A stretch of DNA of 64,000 nt from Clostridiaceae bacterium Marseille-Q4149 (GCA_018228685.1 CP073691.1:372001-436000); one strand, 5' to 3'. Positions 1 through 10,481 are shown, counted from the stretch's first letter. Numbers and translations are program-made. The notes: generated by a model from the sequence alone, not told the origin.

Positions 1-785
1 CAGGCCACGGTAACGAAGAAGATCGGCAGGAAGTGGCCGCCCTTGAAGTAGTCTGCATAGGTGAAGCTCTTAACCGCGCCGTCAGCCCCGGTGAGCTGCA
101 GGATGGGAGAGGACCAGTCGTCCCACACGTTCAGCAGGGGATAGCCCTTGACGAAGATGCCGATGAACACACCCACGGCGGAGAACAGCAGGATGGCGCC
201 GAAGATGGGATAAATGCGGCCGATGATGGCGTCGATGGGGAACACGGTAGCGACCAGGTAATACAGGAAGATCACGCCGTAAATGATCCAGGTGGAGACG
301 GAGGTAGGCTTGCCGTCGAAGCCGAACACGGAGGTGGCGGCAATGTCGCCGGGGGTGTAAACGAACACAGCGCCCACCAGCAGCAGAAGCAGACAGCAGA
401 ACACGTTGTATACGTTGAAAATGCCCTTATTGGAATAGCGCTTGATCATCTGGGGCATCTGGGTGCCGCCGTCACGCAGGCAGATCATGCCGGAGAAATA
501 GTCGTGCATGGCGCCGCCGATGACGTTGCCGATGGGGATGGTGATAAATGCGATGGGCCCGAACAGAATGCCCTGGATGGGCCCCAGGATGGGGCCGGTA
601 CCGGCGATGTTCAGCAGGTTGATCAGGCTGTTTCTCCAGCCCTTCATGGGGATATAGTCCACGCCGTCCTGTTTGGCGTAGGCCGGGGTCTGACGGTCGT
701 CAGGCCCGAAAACTTTCTCGCAGAAGCGTCCGTACAGCGCAGCGCCGCCGAACAGGATCACAAGACCGATGATAAATGTTGCCAC
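1..785 (-). CDS. cstA: CstA-like carbon starvation protein, 3' part beyond window
   Basis: The reverse strand from GTG at 785 reads as a hydrophobic membrane protein typical of the CstA family, a peptide/pyruvate-type transporter. Visible family features are an N-terminal membrane helix, a GTGPILGPIQG-like loop near residues 60-70, and a GGAMHDYFSG-like loop near residue 90, followed by more membrane segments. The start is supported by an AGGAG about 9 bases upstream. About 261 codons are present and the reading frame runs off the left edge, so the C-terminus is missing. The family assignment rests on loop motifs read by eye. Confidence 0.85.
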   Translation of the reverse strand, partial: MATFIIGLVILFGGAALYGRFCEKVFGPDDRQTPAYAKQDGVDYIPMKGWRNSLINLLNIAGTGPILGPIQGILFGPIAFITIPIGNVIGGAMHDYFSGMICLRDGGTQMPQMIKRYSNKGIFNVYNVFCCLLLLLVGAVFVYTPGDIAATSVFGFDGKPTSVSTWIIYGVIFLYYLVATVFPIDAIIGRIYPIFGAILLFSAVGVFIGIFVKGYPLLNVWDDWSSPILQLTGADGAVKSFTYADYFKGGHFLPIFFVTVA

Positions 786-1274
786 AAACACACACTCCTT
801 TATAGTCGTTTTGTGATTTTCAGAGCTCCCGGACAGCTCTGGTTTACGCAGTGAGTATAGCACAAATTTCGTGAAAATGGTGACAACGAATAGTCCGCAT
901 TCATAAATAGTTCATAAAGATTTCCCCCGATAGCGTAAAGATTCCCGTGTGGAAAATCGAAAACGGACGATTTTACCGGAATTTATCGCGAAAAGGGTCG
1001 ACAATATGTTGAAATTTTTAAGACGGGACGAAATAGCGCGCAAAAACCGTTACTGTCAGCATGGTAGGTTGGTAGGATTTAGGACGCTAAAACGCAAAGT
1101 GTCCGGTAACGCTCCCGGGAGCGTTGCCGGACGGCGGCAGGGGAGAGTGTGAACAAACCGTAAAATTTGCAAAAAAATTTTGCATAAACGGTTTACTTTT
1201 ATAGGTTAAAATGGTAAAATGACTACCCGAGGAAAACAAATACTACGTTTTTTGGAAACGGAGGAAAAACAATT
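786..1274. other. intergenic region with 32-bp palindrome
   Basis: This gap of about 490 bases separates two divergent transcripts. I see no convincing coding sequence; the ORF at 949-1152 has no family resemblance. Its main feature is a near-perfect palindrome at 1101-1132 with 16-bp arms, no loop and one G-T mismatch. No T-run follows it, so it is not an ordinary terminator. Confidence 0.5.
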
Positions 1275-1589
1275 ATGGTAAGAGCGGCGAAATCCAAGAT
1301 TGCCCAGAAGGAAAAAAGCGACCTGCTGTACCGGGCGATCCTGACGCTGAAAAATGAGGAGGAGTGCTATAGCTTCTTCCAGGACCTGTGCACCATTTCC
1401 GAGCTGCGTTCTATGGAGCAGCGGTACGAAGTGGCCACCCTGCTCAACGATGGGATGCTCTACAGCGATATTCTGGAGAAAACCGGCGCCTCCAGCGCCA
1501 CCATCAGCCGGGTGAACCGGTCCCTGCTCAACGGCGCGGGAGGGTACGAGAACGTGCTGGAGCGCATGAAGGAGCAGGAGGACAAATGA
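1275..1589 (+). CDS. YerC/YecD family TrpR-like repressor
   Basis: This 104-residue helical DNA-binding protein matches the YerC/YecD branch of the TrpR superfamily. The family pattern is an N-terminal helix rich in charged residues, a 'DLCTISELRSMEQRYEVATLL' type segment in the first half, then a TrpR-type helix-turn-helix around residues 60-85 (TGASSATISRVNR). The length is normal for the family. GGAGG lies 9 bases before the ATG. The stop codon overlaps the start of the next gene as ATGA, so the two are probably translationally coupled. The regulated genes and any ligand cannot be told from sequence. Confidence 0.85.
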   Translation: MVRAAKSKIAQKEKSDLLYRAILTLKNEEECYSFFQDLCTISELRSMEQRYEVATLLNDGMLYSDILEKTGASSATISRVNRSLLNGAGGYENVLERMKEQEDK

Positions 1590-2323
1590 GCAGCTACCAG
1601 CAGCTGGCCGGGGCCTATGACGAGCTGACCTGGGACGTGGGGTATGAAAAGCGGGCGGACTTTCTGGAAAAGCTGTTCCGCCGCAGCCGCATCCCGGTGC
1701 ACACGGTGCTGGACCTGGCTTGCGGCACCGGGTCCATGACCTGGCTGCTGGCCGGGCGGGGCTATGAGCTCATCGCTGTGGACGGGTCCCAGGAGATGCT
1801 GGCCGCCGCCCGGGAGAAAAGCGCCCCGGCGGAGGTACCGCCCCTGTTCCTGCACCAGTCCATGCCCCGGCTGGACCTGTACGGCACCGTGGACGCCGCC
1901 ATCTGCTGCCTGGACAGCCTGAACTATCTGACAAATCCCCGGGACGTGCAGCGGACCTTTCAGCGGCTGCACCTGTTCATCAGCCCCGGGGGCCTGCTGG
2001 CCTTCGACGTGCGGCTGCCGGAGTGGCTGGCCGCCCTGGACGGACAGGTGTTCCTGGACGAGACGGAGGACACCTACTGCGTGTGGCGCACCGAGTATCG
2101 CCGGGGGCTGTGTACCTATTATATGGACTTGTTCACCCTGGCGGAGGACGGGTCCTGGGACCGCAGCTTCGAGCTGCACCGCCAGCGGGGCTACTCCGTG
2201 GAGCAGCTGACCCGGTGGCTGGAGGAGGCGGGCTTTGCCGACGTGCGCACCTGGGGCGACGGGAAGCTGCGCCGCCCCGTACCCGGTGAGGATCGGGTGT
2301 ATTTCACCTGCATTCGCAAATAA
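1586..2323 (+). CDS. class I SAM-dependent methyltransferase
   Basis: The 245-residue product has a Rossmann-type methyltransferase signature. Motif I, VLDLACGTGS, lies near residues 41-50, an acidic end of strand 2 (AVDGS) near residue 68, and a motif IV-like AICCLDSLNYL near residue 110. The start at 1586 was chosen because ATG overlaps the preceding stop (ATGA) and GGAG lies upstream; a longer open frame to 1388 only shadows the YerC-like gene. The substrate cannot be predicted. It sits between a small regulator and Hsp33 in one apparent transcript. Confidence 0.85.
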   Translation: MSSYQQLAGAYDELTWDVGYEKRADFLEKLFRRSRIPVHTVLDLACGTGSMTWLLAGRGYELIAVDGSQEMLAAAREKSAPAEVPPLFLHQSMPRLDLYGTVDAAICCLDSLNYLTNPRDVQRTFQRLHLFISPGGLLAFDVRLPEWLAALDGQVFLDETEDTYCVWRTEYRRGLCTYYMDLFTLAEDGSWDRSFELHRQRGYSVEQLTRWLEEAGFADVRTWGDGKLRRPVPGEDRVYFTCIRK

Positions 2324-2339
2324 AAGAGGTTTTGTAAGC

Positions 2340-3227
2340 ATGAGCGATTATATTGTAAGAGCGATTTCCACCGACGGCCTGGTGCAGGCCGCGGCCATCT
2401 GCAGCCGGGAGCTTACCGAGCGGGCACGGCAGATCCATCACGCCAGCCCGGTGGCCACGGCGGCCCTGGGCCGGGCTCTGGCCGGCGCGTCCATGATGGG
2501 CAACGCCCTGAAGGGCCAGGGAGCCAGCCTGACCCTGCAGATCAAGGGCGGCGGCCCTCTGGGTACGGTGCTGGCGGTGTCCGACGCCGAGGGCAACGTC
2601 CGGGGCTATGTGGCCAATCCCCAGGTGGACCTGCCCCTGCGGGACGACGGCAAGCTGGACGTAGGCGGCGCCGTGGGCGGCGAGGGCACCATCACCGTCA
2701 TCAAGGACCTGCACATGAAGGAGCCCTATGTGGGCACCGTGGACCTGATGGGCGGCGAGATCGCCGAGGATATTGCTGGTTATTTCGTGGAGTCGGAGCA
2801 GATTCCCACCGCCTGCGCCCTGGGGGTGCTGGTGGACCGGGATCACAGCGTCAAGGCCGCCGGGGGCTATCTCATCCAGCTGATGCCCGGGGCCGGGGAG
2901 GACACCATTGCCAAGGTGGAGGGCGGCATCATGGCCGCCGGGCCGGTGTCCGCCATCCTGGACCGGGATCCGGACCCGGAGCACCTGCTGCGGACGGTGA
3001 TGTCCGATTTTGAGCTGAAGATTCTGGAGACCTGCCCGGTAAGCTACAAGTGCTATTGCAGCCGCCAGCGGGTGGAGCGGGCGCTGCTGTCCCTGGGGGC
3101 CGACGAGCTGGAGGGCATCCTGCGGGAGCAGGGCTCCTGCCACATGACCTGCCAGTTCTGCGACGCGGTGTATGACTTCGACCGCCAGCAGCTGGAGCAG
3201 CTGGCCGCGGACGCCCGAAAAAAATAG
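2340..3227 (+). CDS. hslO: redox-regulated chaperone Hsp33
   Basis: The 295-residue product is Hsp33, a cytoplasmic holdase that is activated by oxidation. The N-terminal substrate-binding domain is complete. The C-terminal redox switch has the four expected zinc cysteines, C238-x-C240 (KCYCSRQ) and C271-xx-C274 (CQFC). Length matches the family. ATG at 2340 follows AGAGGT 17 bases after the methyltransferase stop, so it is probably cotranscribed. The end of the gene lies 22 bases before the tRNA promoter. Confidence 0.95.
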   Translation: MSDYIVRAISTDGLVQAAAICSRELTERARQIHHASPVATAALGRALAGASMMGNALKGQGASLTLQIKGGGPLGTVLAVSDAEGNVRGYVANPQVDLPLRDDGKLDVGGAVGGEGTITVIKDLHMKEPYVGTVDLMGGEIAEDIAGYFVESEQIPTACALGVLVDRDHSVKAAGGYLIQLMPGAGEDTIAKVEGGIMAAGPVSAILDRDPDPEHLLRTVMSDFELKILETCPVSYKCYCSRQRVERALLSLGADELEGILREQGSCHMTCQFCDAVYDFDRQQLEQLAADARKK

Positions 3228-3248
3228 TAAAAAAATTGAAATTTGGTG

Positions 3249-3277
3249 TTGACAGTCTGGCTAATATTTAGTATAAT
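3249..3277 (+). promoter_or_regulatory. sigma-A promoter of the tRNA cluster
   Basis: TTGACA at 3249-3254 and TATAAT at 3272-3277 are separated by exactly 17 bases, a full consensus. The first tRNA begins 40 bases downstream. Confidence 0.85.
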
Positions 3278-3316
3278 CTCTCTTGTCGCCGCGGTACTAA
3301 TGTGTGCGGCAAGGAC

Positions 3317-3393
3317 GGGAGCATAGCTCAGCTGGTTAGAGCACCTGCCTTACAAGCAGGGGGTCACTGGTTCGAGTCCAGTTGTTCCCACCA
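3317..3393 (+). tRNA. tRNA-Val (anticodon TAC)
   Basis: A complete cloverleaf with acceptor GGGAGCA pairing TGTTCCC, anticodon loop CTTACAA, a GTTCGAGTC T-arm and encoded CCA. It is first of five tRNAs behind one strong promoter. Confidence 0.93.
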
Positions 3394-3401
3394 AATTTCA
3401 T

Positions 3402-3478
3402 GGCCAAGTAGTTCAGTTGGTTAGAACGCCAGCCTGTCACGCTGGAGGTCGTGGGTTCGAGCCCCATCTTGGTCGCCA
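3402..3478 (+). tRNA. tRNA-Asp (anticodon GTC)
   Basis: The acceptor GGCCAAG pairs CTTGGTC. The anticodon stem GCCAG/CTGGA-type carries a CTGTCAC loop, giving GTC. CCA is encoded. It starts 8 bases after tRNA-Val. Confidence 0.93.
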
Positions 3479-3481
3479 TTT

Positions 3482-3557
<76 letters not shown>

Positions 3558-3582
3558 TGGTGCTGGAATACCGGCGCCATAT

Positions 3583-3658
3583 GCGGGCGTAGCTCATCTG
3601 GTAGAGCGCGACCTTGCCAAGGTCGAGGTAGCGAGTTCGAGCCTCGTCGCCCGCTCCA
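3583..3658 (+). tRNA. tRNA-Gly (anticodon GCC)
   Basis: The acceptor GCGGGCG pairs CGCCCGC. The anticodon stem CGACC/GGTCG carries loop TTGCCAA, giving GCC. CCA is encoded. Confidence 0.93.
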
Positions 3659-3662
3659 AACA

Positions 3663-3694
3663 GAGAAACGGCCCCGAAAAGCCGTTTCTCTTAT
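3663..3694 (+). terminator. hairpin between tRNA-Gly and tRNA-Cys
   Basis: AGAAACGGC and GCCGTTTCT form a stem around a short CCCGAAAA loop, followed by TTATAT. It may be a weak terminator or a tRNA processing spacer. Confidence 0.5.
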
Positions 3695-3696
3695 AT

Positions 3697-3771
3697 GGTG
3701 ACATAGCCAAGTGGTAAGGCAAGGGTCTGCAAAACCCTCATTCCCCAGTTCAAATCTGGGTGTCACCTCCA
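3697..3771 (+). tRNA. tRNA-Cys (anticodon GCA)
   Basis: The acceptor GGTGACA pairs TGTCACC. The anticodon stem AGGGT/ACCCT-type carries a TGCA-containing loop, giving GCA. CCA is encoded. A tyrosine integrase begins 137 bases downstream, and an inverted copy of this tRNA's anticodon arm lies at 3879-3894. Confidence 0.93.
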
Positions 3772-3776
3772 AATGT

Positions 3777-3816
3777 AAGGATTCTGAGCAGAAATGCCCG
3801 GAATCCTTTCTATTTT
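3777..3816 (+). terminator. terminator of the tRNA operon
   Basis: AAGGATTC (3777-3784) pairs with GAATCCTT (3801-3808), followed by a T-rich run. It sits directly after the last tRNA. Confidence 0.7.
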
Positions 3817-3907
3817 GCGTGGAAAAGTTGCATAATCGCAACAGAGAGGCTCTGAGTTTTCCCCGAAAATCCATTCTTGAATGAGGGTTTGCAGAAAGGA
3901 GCATCCC

Positions 3908-4846
3908 ATGAGAATGCGGAAAATCGTCGAAGCGAAGGAACGCCCTACACTGGAGGCTGCGGCGAAGGAGTTTCTTGCTATCAAACAGGCGCAAATGCTC
4001 AGTGACGAGACGATGCATGACTATCAAGCCCAGCTGGAGCGTTTTGTCTGCGGCAGCAGGAATAGCACGGAATACTCTCTCCTGGAGCAGGACACACTGG
4101 CTTTTTTTGCCGCAATACCTGATACCAGCCCTGCACGCTATAACAAACCGTACCAGTACATCAGCGCCTTTTTCAACTGGATGGTGCGGCAGGAGTATAT
4201 TCCGAAAAATCCTATTACGGCCAACGAGCTGAAAAAGCGCCGCGATGAGGGGAACATCAAGCCGGTTTCTGTAAGTGATTTGCAGCGCTTTATGAATTGC
4301 CTGGATAAGAAGACCTATACAGGAATGAGGACATTCACCATTGTGCTGGTGATGATGGATTGCGGCATCCGCACAAAAGAATTGCTTGGATTGCGGGACA
4401 GTGATTTCAATGCGATGGAGCATACGCTGAGAGTCAGCAAGACCGTGGCAAAAACGAGACGTGAGCGGCTGCTGTATCTAAGCCCGCAGACCGCAAAGGC
4501 TGTTGCTGCTTTCATCCACATGAAGCCGCAGGAGTGGGAGAATTGGCTGTTTCCCAATTACGAGGGCGGCCGCCTGACTACAACCTATCTGGACAAAGAC
4601 TTTGCTAAGGTCAGCCGCCTGAGCGGCGTCAAAATCACACCGTATCAGTTGAGGCATAGTTTTGCCACGTTGTATCTCCAAAATGGCGGAGACCTGTTCA
4701 CACTGCAAAAGCAGATGGGGCACAGTGACTTGCGGATGACCAAGCGCTATACTGAAATAGATGATAGGTTTCTGCAGCTGCAGCATACGGCGTTCAGTCC
4801 GGTCAACCTGTTGGGCCAGAAGCAAAAGGTCATTAAGGTCAACTGA
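3908..4846 (+). CDS. tyrosine recombinase / integrase
   Basis: The 312-residue product is a phage-type tyrosine recombinase acting on DNA. A SAM-like N-terminal DNA-binding domain is followed by a catalytic domain with Arg in CGIRTKELLG (about residue 157), YQLRHSFATLY (about 244-254), and GHSDLRMTKRYTEI with the nucleophilic tyrosine (about 274-287). ATG at 3908 is preceded by AAAGGAG. It lies just past tRNA-Cys, the classic place for an integrase whose attachment site is the tRNA gene. No matching far attachment site was recognised, so the element is probably eroded. Confidence 0.88.
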   Translation: MRMRKIVEAKERPTLEAAAKEFLAIKQAQMLSDETMHDYQAQLERFVCGSRNSTEYSLLEQDTLAFFAAIPDTSPARYNKPYQYISAFFNWMVRQEYIPKNPITANELKKRRDEGNIKPVSVSDLQRFMNCLDKKTYTGMRTFTIVLVMMDCGIRTKELLGLRDSDFNAMEHTLRVSKTVAKTRRERLLYLSPQTAKAVAAFIHMKPQEWENWLFPNYEGGRLTTTYLDKDFAKVSRLSGVKITPYQLRHSFATLYLQNGGDLFTLQKQMGHSDLRMTKRYTEIDDRFLQLQHTAFSPVNLLGQKQKVIKVN

Positions 4847-4854
4847 ATATGCAA

Positions 4855-4882
4855 AAAGGGGGAGCATGGGTGCTCTCCCTTT
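4855..4882 (-). terminator. hairpin after the integrase
   Basis: AAAGGGGGAGCA and TGCTCTCCCTTT pair with one mismatch around a TGGG loop. The T-run is on the minus-strand reading, so it may end leftward transcription from the XRE gene. Confidence 0.45.
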
Positions 4883-5032
4883 GCTGTTGGGGGAGGCTTT
4901 GTAAACAAGTTGAGGAGTTGACGGGAAACAGTAAGAGTACGCTGATAAGGGCGAGGAAAAAATTGCGTTAAAAACGATAATTTCCTGGAATCCTCGTTAT
5001 ATAAGGGCTATCGTCAGGTGTGGGGTTTGCGG

Positions 5033-5251
5033 CTATAGTATTTGATCGTCGCTCGAGGGGATATATGTCATAATGTCTTGCACTTGACAGTTCAGAATAC
5101 GGCATAAGTCATTGATTGTAGTTGTATTCAAAGGCTTATTCTTACGCAGTTTATCAATCGTAGAGCTGGAAATGTGATGATTTTTAATCAGCGAGTAAGT
5201 GGATTCCTTCGATGTTTTCAGTGTGTCCCAAAAGGCGTCATAGCTTATCAT
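5033..5251 (-). CDS. XRE/Cro-type transcriptional regulator
   Basis: The 72-residue protein is almost entirely one Cro/C1-type helix-turn-helix: an N-terminal helix (YDAFWDTLKTS), recognition region around residues 20-40 (YSLIKNHHISSSTIDKLRK), then the typical NTTTINDLCRILNCQVQDIM tail. The start has GGGAGG 9 bases upstream. The gene is divergent from the lipoprotein gene, and a perfect inverted repeat covers its own ribosome binding region, so autoregulation is likely. Confidence 0.8.
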   Translation of the reverse strand: MISYDAFWDTLKTSKESTYSLIKNHHISSSTIDKLRKNKPLNTTTINDLCRILNCQVQDIMTYIPSSDDQIL

Positions 5252-5261
5252 GCGTATTCCT

Positions 5262-5288
5262 CCCTAAGATAATATTTTTATCTTAGGG
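5262..5288. promoter_or_regulatory. perfect inverted repeat, candidate XRE operator
   Basis: CCCTAAGATAA (5262-5272) and TTATCTTAGGG (5278-5288) are perfect 11-bp arms around TATTT. The site lies between the divergent XRE and lipoprotein genes. It overlaps the XRE ribosome binding site and sits 13 bases from the -35 of the lipoprotein promoter. Binding by the XRE protein is an inference. Confidence 0.6.
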
Positions 5289-5301
5289 TGTGACCACGAT
5301 A

Positions 5302-5330
5302 TTGACTATAGTCGTTAAAAAGACTATAAT
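5302..5330 (+). promoter_or_regulatory. promoter of the lipoprotein gene
   Basis: TTGACT (5302-5307) and TATAAT (5325-5330) are separated by 17 bases. The flanking bases repeat GACTATA on both sides, giving a second possible repressor target over the promoter. Confidence 0.75.
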
Positions 5331-5376
5331 ATTTATGGTGTACTTATGTACAAATATGTTCATTTGGGAGGAAACA

Positions 5377-6117
5377 ATGAAGAAAAGCTATCAAGTGATC
5401 GTGTCTATTTTCTGCGCGGCGTTATTGCTAATGAGCCTGAGTGCATGTTCATGCAGGCATGAGTGGACAGACGCAACCTGCACAGAGCCCAAAGTATGTT
5501 CAAAGTGTGGAGAGACCGAAGGAGACGCCTTGGGCCACAGTTGGGGGAGTTGGAAGGTGGAAAAAAAGGCAACTGCGACTGAAAGTGGTACAAAAGAACA
5601 AACTTGTTCGCGGTGCGGAAAGACACAGACTACATCCTATGCAATTGAAAGTCTGGTTGAGGACGGACATCTTTTGCTGAGCCCGAAAGATTTCTGTGTG
5701 CTTCTTACGCAGAATCTATATTGTCAGCAGGCGGAACTGAACAAACGCGCCGGCGAAATGGTTGCAGGTGTCACGGGCGTAGGGGGCTTTGATCCAAATT
5801 ACACGGACGGAGAAGCCATAGCGGCTATTCTTTTTTCTGATGGCGAGGTTGTAATGGACGCAGAAGATGAAAACAGCGCCTCGATCAAGATACTCACAGT
5901 AAAGTTCTTCACAGAAGATGAAGACAAGATCGCAAAAACTATGATGGGTATCATTGAGACATGTGATGTCGCGGCGGATACAGTTCAAGCAGGTAATATT
6001 GGAAAACAGATTGTGCGTGCATATCAAGAAGGAAATGTATATAACGATGAAGCGGGTATCACCTACGGACTTACCAGAGTGAATGGCCAGTACATATTTA
6101 TGATAACATTCAACTAA
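5377..6117 (+). CDS. lipoprotein with zinc-ribbon-like cysteine motifs
   Basis: The 246-residue product begins with a lysine-rich signal peptide and a hydrophobic stretch ending in a lipobox (SLSAC), so it should be lipid-anchored outside the membrane. Residues about 30-85 hold two CxxCG motifs (CSKCGETEG and CSRCGKTQT) joined by a GHSWGSW segment, a repeat seen in clostridial surface proteins. The rest, about 160 residues, is unrecognised. The ATG at 5377 follows GGGAGGAAACA. The consensus promoter and neighbouring XRE operator suggest repressible expression. Confidence 0.72.
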   Translation: MKKSYQVIVSIFCAALLLMSLSACSCRHEWTDATCTEPKVCSKCGETEGDALGHSWGSWKVEKKATATESGTKEQTCSRCGKTQTTSYAIESLVEDGHLLLSPKDFCVLLTQNLYCQQAELNKRAGEMVAGVTGVGGFDPNYTDGEAIAAILFSDGEVVMDAEDENSASIKILTVKFFTEDEDKIAKTMMGIIETCDVAADTVQAGNIGKQIVRAYQEGNVYNDEAGITYGLTRVNGQYIFMITFN

Positions 6118-6160
6118 CTAATAGATGTCATAAATAATGTTTCAGTAGACTTTGCGGCAG

Positions 6161-8899
6161 ATGTGTAGTATGTTTGCCGTTACCAAAAATGAAAGGAAGG
6201 AACACCGAATAGCTGTAAACGCAAGAACAGAGAAATTCCAACACATTGAAGTATTTGATAAGCCCGCGCTGTTCACCAACGGGCGCATCGCCCGTGATAC
6301 CGTGCCGAAGGGCTGGTACTGCTACGACATTCGCGGCTCTGACGATGATCCCGGTGAGCTGTGCTACATGGAAGAAAATGTTGTGGTCAACCACGCAGGC
6401 TCGGTGCTGATGCCGGAAAAGCTGGCGATGCCTAAGTCCGGTCGGCTGGATGTGAGGGATGAGCTCGGTTTTCTCGATGAAGGCGACATGACGCTCCGCG
6501 AGTTCTGCGAGGTGCATCAGCTTTCGTATCCCGCGGAGAATATGAAATTTCATATCCGACCTGCCCGCCCGGAGGAGGCGGGCTTATTTTATACCCCACA
6601 TCCCGAAGAAGATAAGCGGCTGGGTACCGTTGGACATGTCCGTATGGACTTCGGGCGCAGCGGCAACGAGTTCTGGCATACCTGGTGGCCCCGTGGCCCG
6701 GAGGAACTGAACAGCCCTGCTTTCAAGGCGGAGCTGCAGGAGGTCGTGGACACGCTGCGGGAGAGTGTGCTGAAAAACCGCTTCGCCATGGAGCGTTTCT
6801 GCTATGAACACGGAGGGAAAATCAGCAGCGGCTGGACACAAAACTACGGCTACATCGTGGAAACCGAGCATTACCGCTACTGCCTGCGCTGCAATCCGTC
6901 CCCCGGAGATTATAACTGCTACTGTACGGCCTATGATCTGGATGTGCAGCGGCAGAACATGGCGCGGGACAAGCCGCTGGTGGGCCGCGTTACCTATGCC
7001 AATGGAGATGCACAAGAGTTTACCGAGTTCTTCAAGGAGGACAATCCCCATTATACCGAGCTGAAGAATGTGCTTTCCGATGAGGAATATGCGTCGGCAA
7101 GAGAATCTACGCTGACGGCCTTCTATACGCCGCCCGTGGTGATCAAGGCGGTGTACAGTGCCCTGGAGAACATGCACTTTCAGACCGGCAATGTGCTGGA
7201 GCCCTCCTGCGGCATCGGCAACTTTATGGGGCTTGTTCCCGAAAGCATGAATGACGCGAAATTCTACGGCGTGGAGCTTGACAGTATTTCCGGGCGAATT
7301 GCGCAGCAGCTTTATCAGAAAAACAGCATCGCGGTGCAGGGCTTTGAGAATACAAACCTTCCCGACAGCTTCTTTGACGCTGCAATCGGTAATGTCCCCT
7401 TCGGGCAGTTCAAGGTGCCCGACAAGCGCTACGACAAGCACAACTTCCTCATTCACGACTATTTCTTCGCCCGCACCTTGGATAAGGTGAGACCCGGCGG
7501 CGTGATCGCCTTCATTACCTCAAAGGGTACGCTGGATAAGGAAAATCCCAATGTTCGAAAGTATATCGCGCAGAGAGCGGACCTCCTCGGCGCTATCCGG
7601 CTGCCGAATGATACCTTCAAGGCCGCTGCCGGCACAGAGGTCACATCGGACATTATCTTCCTCCAAAAGCGTGACCGATTGGTGGATATTGAGCCCGATT
7701 GGGTGCATCTGGCCACCGACGCCAATGGCATCCGGATGAACGCCTATTTTGTGGACAACCCTGAAATGGTGTTGGGCGACATGCAGATGGTCAGCGGGCC
7801 TCACGGCATGGAGCCCGCCTGTATTGCTTATGAAAATGCAGAGCTTGGGGACCTCTTGCGGGATGCCATCCAGAACATTCATGCCGAGATTACCGAATTT
7901 GAAATCGACGATCTTGAAGCGGAGGATGAGGACCTTTCTATTCCTGCTGACCCTGATGTGCGCAATTTCAGCTTCACGGTGGTGGACGGCAAGATTTATT
8001 ACCGCGAAAACAGCCGCATGAATCCCGTGGATGTTTCCGCGACTGCCGAAAGCCGCATCAAAGGCATGATTGCCATCTGTGATTGTGTCCGGACGCTGAT
8101 TGAGTACCAGACGGAGGACTATCCCGATGCCGATATCAAGGCAGAGCAGGAAAAACTCAATCGCCTCTATGATGATTTCAGCAAAAAATATGGGCTTATC
8201 AGCGCAAGAGCCAACAATTCGGCTTTCAATTCCGACAGCTCCTACTGCCTGCTTGCCTCGCTGGAGGTGCTGGATGATGAGGGCAACTTCCTCCGCAAGG
8301 CAGATATGTTCTCCAAACGAACCATCAAGCAGAAGGTAACGGTGCAGTCGGTTGACACGGCTTCCGAGGCCTATGCTCTGTCTCTTGCGGAAAAAGCGAG
8401 AATCGACATGCCATATATGTCGCAGCTCACCGCCAAAACCGAGCAGGAGCTGTTTGAGGATTTGAAGGGTGTTATTTTCCTCAACCCCATGCACATAAGC
8501 GAAGAGGACGGCAAGCCGAAGTATCTCCCTGCCGATGAATATCTCTCCGGCAATGTCCGTGAAAAGCTCCGTTGGGCAAAGCGGAGTGCGGAGCTCTACC
8601 CCGAAGATTACGGTGAGAATGTCCGGGCCCTTGAGGCGGTGCAGCCGGTTGACCTGACGGCAAGTGAGATTTCCGTAAGGTTGGGCGCAACATGGCTGCC
8701 TCCGGAAATCATTGAGGAGTTCATGTTTGAACTGTTCAGCACCCCACGCTACTGCCAGTGGAACATCCATGTTCACTACGCGCAGTACACCGGCGAATGG
8801 AATGTGGAGGGAAAATCCTATGACCGCAGCAATGTAAAAGCCCACAACACCTACGGCACCGGCAGAGTTAATGGCTATAAGATCATGGAGGAAATTTAA
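6161..8899 (+). pseudogene. 5' fragment of giant methylase/SNF2 helicase gene
   Basis: About 910 residues match the N-terminal third of the very large (over 2000-residue) methylase-helicase proteins of clostridial conjugative elements. A small LPD-type domain (HIEVFDKPALFTNGR) starts the protein. An N6-adenine methyltransferase domain follows, with LEPSCGIGNF near residue 350 and GNVPFGQF, an NPPF variant, near residue 415. The frame ends just after GTGRVNGYKIMEE, where the family continues into the helicase. A serine recombinase fragment starts 42 bases later, and the C-terminal end reappears at 9508. A good Shine-Dalgarno precedes ATA at 6209, suggesting a mutated start; ATG 6161 is only the first in-frame ATG. 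Confidence 0.8.
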
Positions 8900-8908
8900 C
8901 TGTCCTAA

Positions 8909-10374
<1,466 letters not shown>

Positions 10375-10383
10375 AAAGAAAAT

Positions 10384-10420
10384 CACAGCGGCAATGTGGA
10401 ATACCTGCATTGCCGCTGTG
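10384..10420 (+). terminator. 13-bp hairpin after the helicase fragment
   Basis: CACAGCGGCAATG (10384-10396) and CATTGCCGCTGTG (10408-10420) are perfect arms around an 11-base loop, 10 bases after the stop codon. There is no strong T-run. Confidence 0.5.
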
Positions 10421-10481
10421 ATACGCAAGCCGGGAAATGTACCGAGTGTGCGATAGAATGAGGCTGACAAATTTCAATTTA
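10413..10481 (+). repeat. 69-bp direct repeat, left copy
   Basis: This copy matches 14228-14296 over 69 bases with about six differences. The pair brackets the MarR/radical SAM/ATPase block. Confidence 0.8.

Noticed and set aside
33..854. Plus-strand ORF of 273 residues
   Set aside because: It is antisense to the CstA-like gene, whose minus-strand reading has clear family loops; this ORF has no recognisable domain.
1460..3143. Long minus-strand ORFs opposite the methyltransferase and Hsp33 genes
   Set aside because: High GC and codon bias open antisense frames; the plus-strand products match known families end to end.
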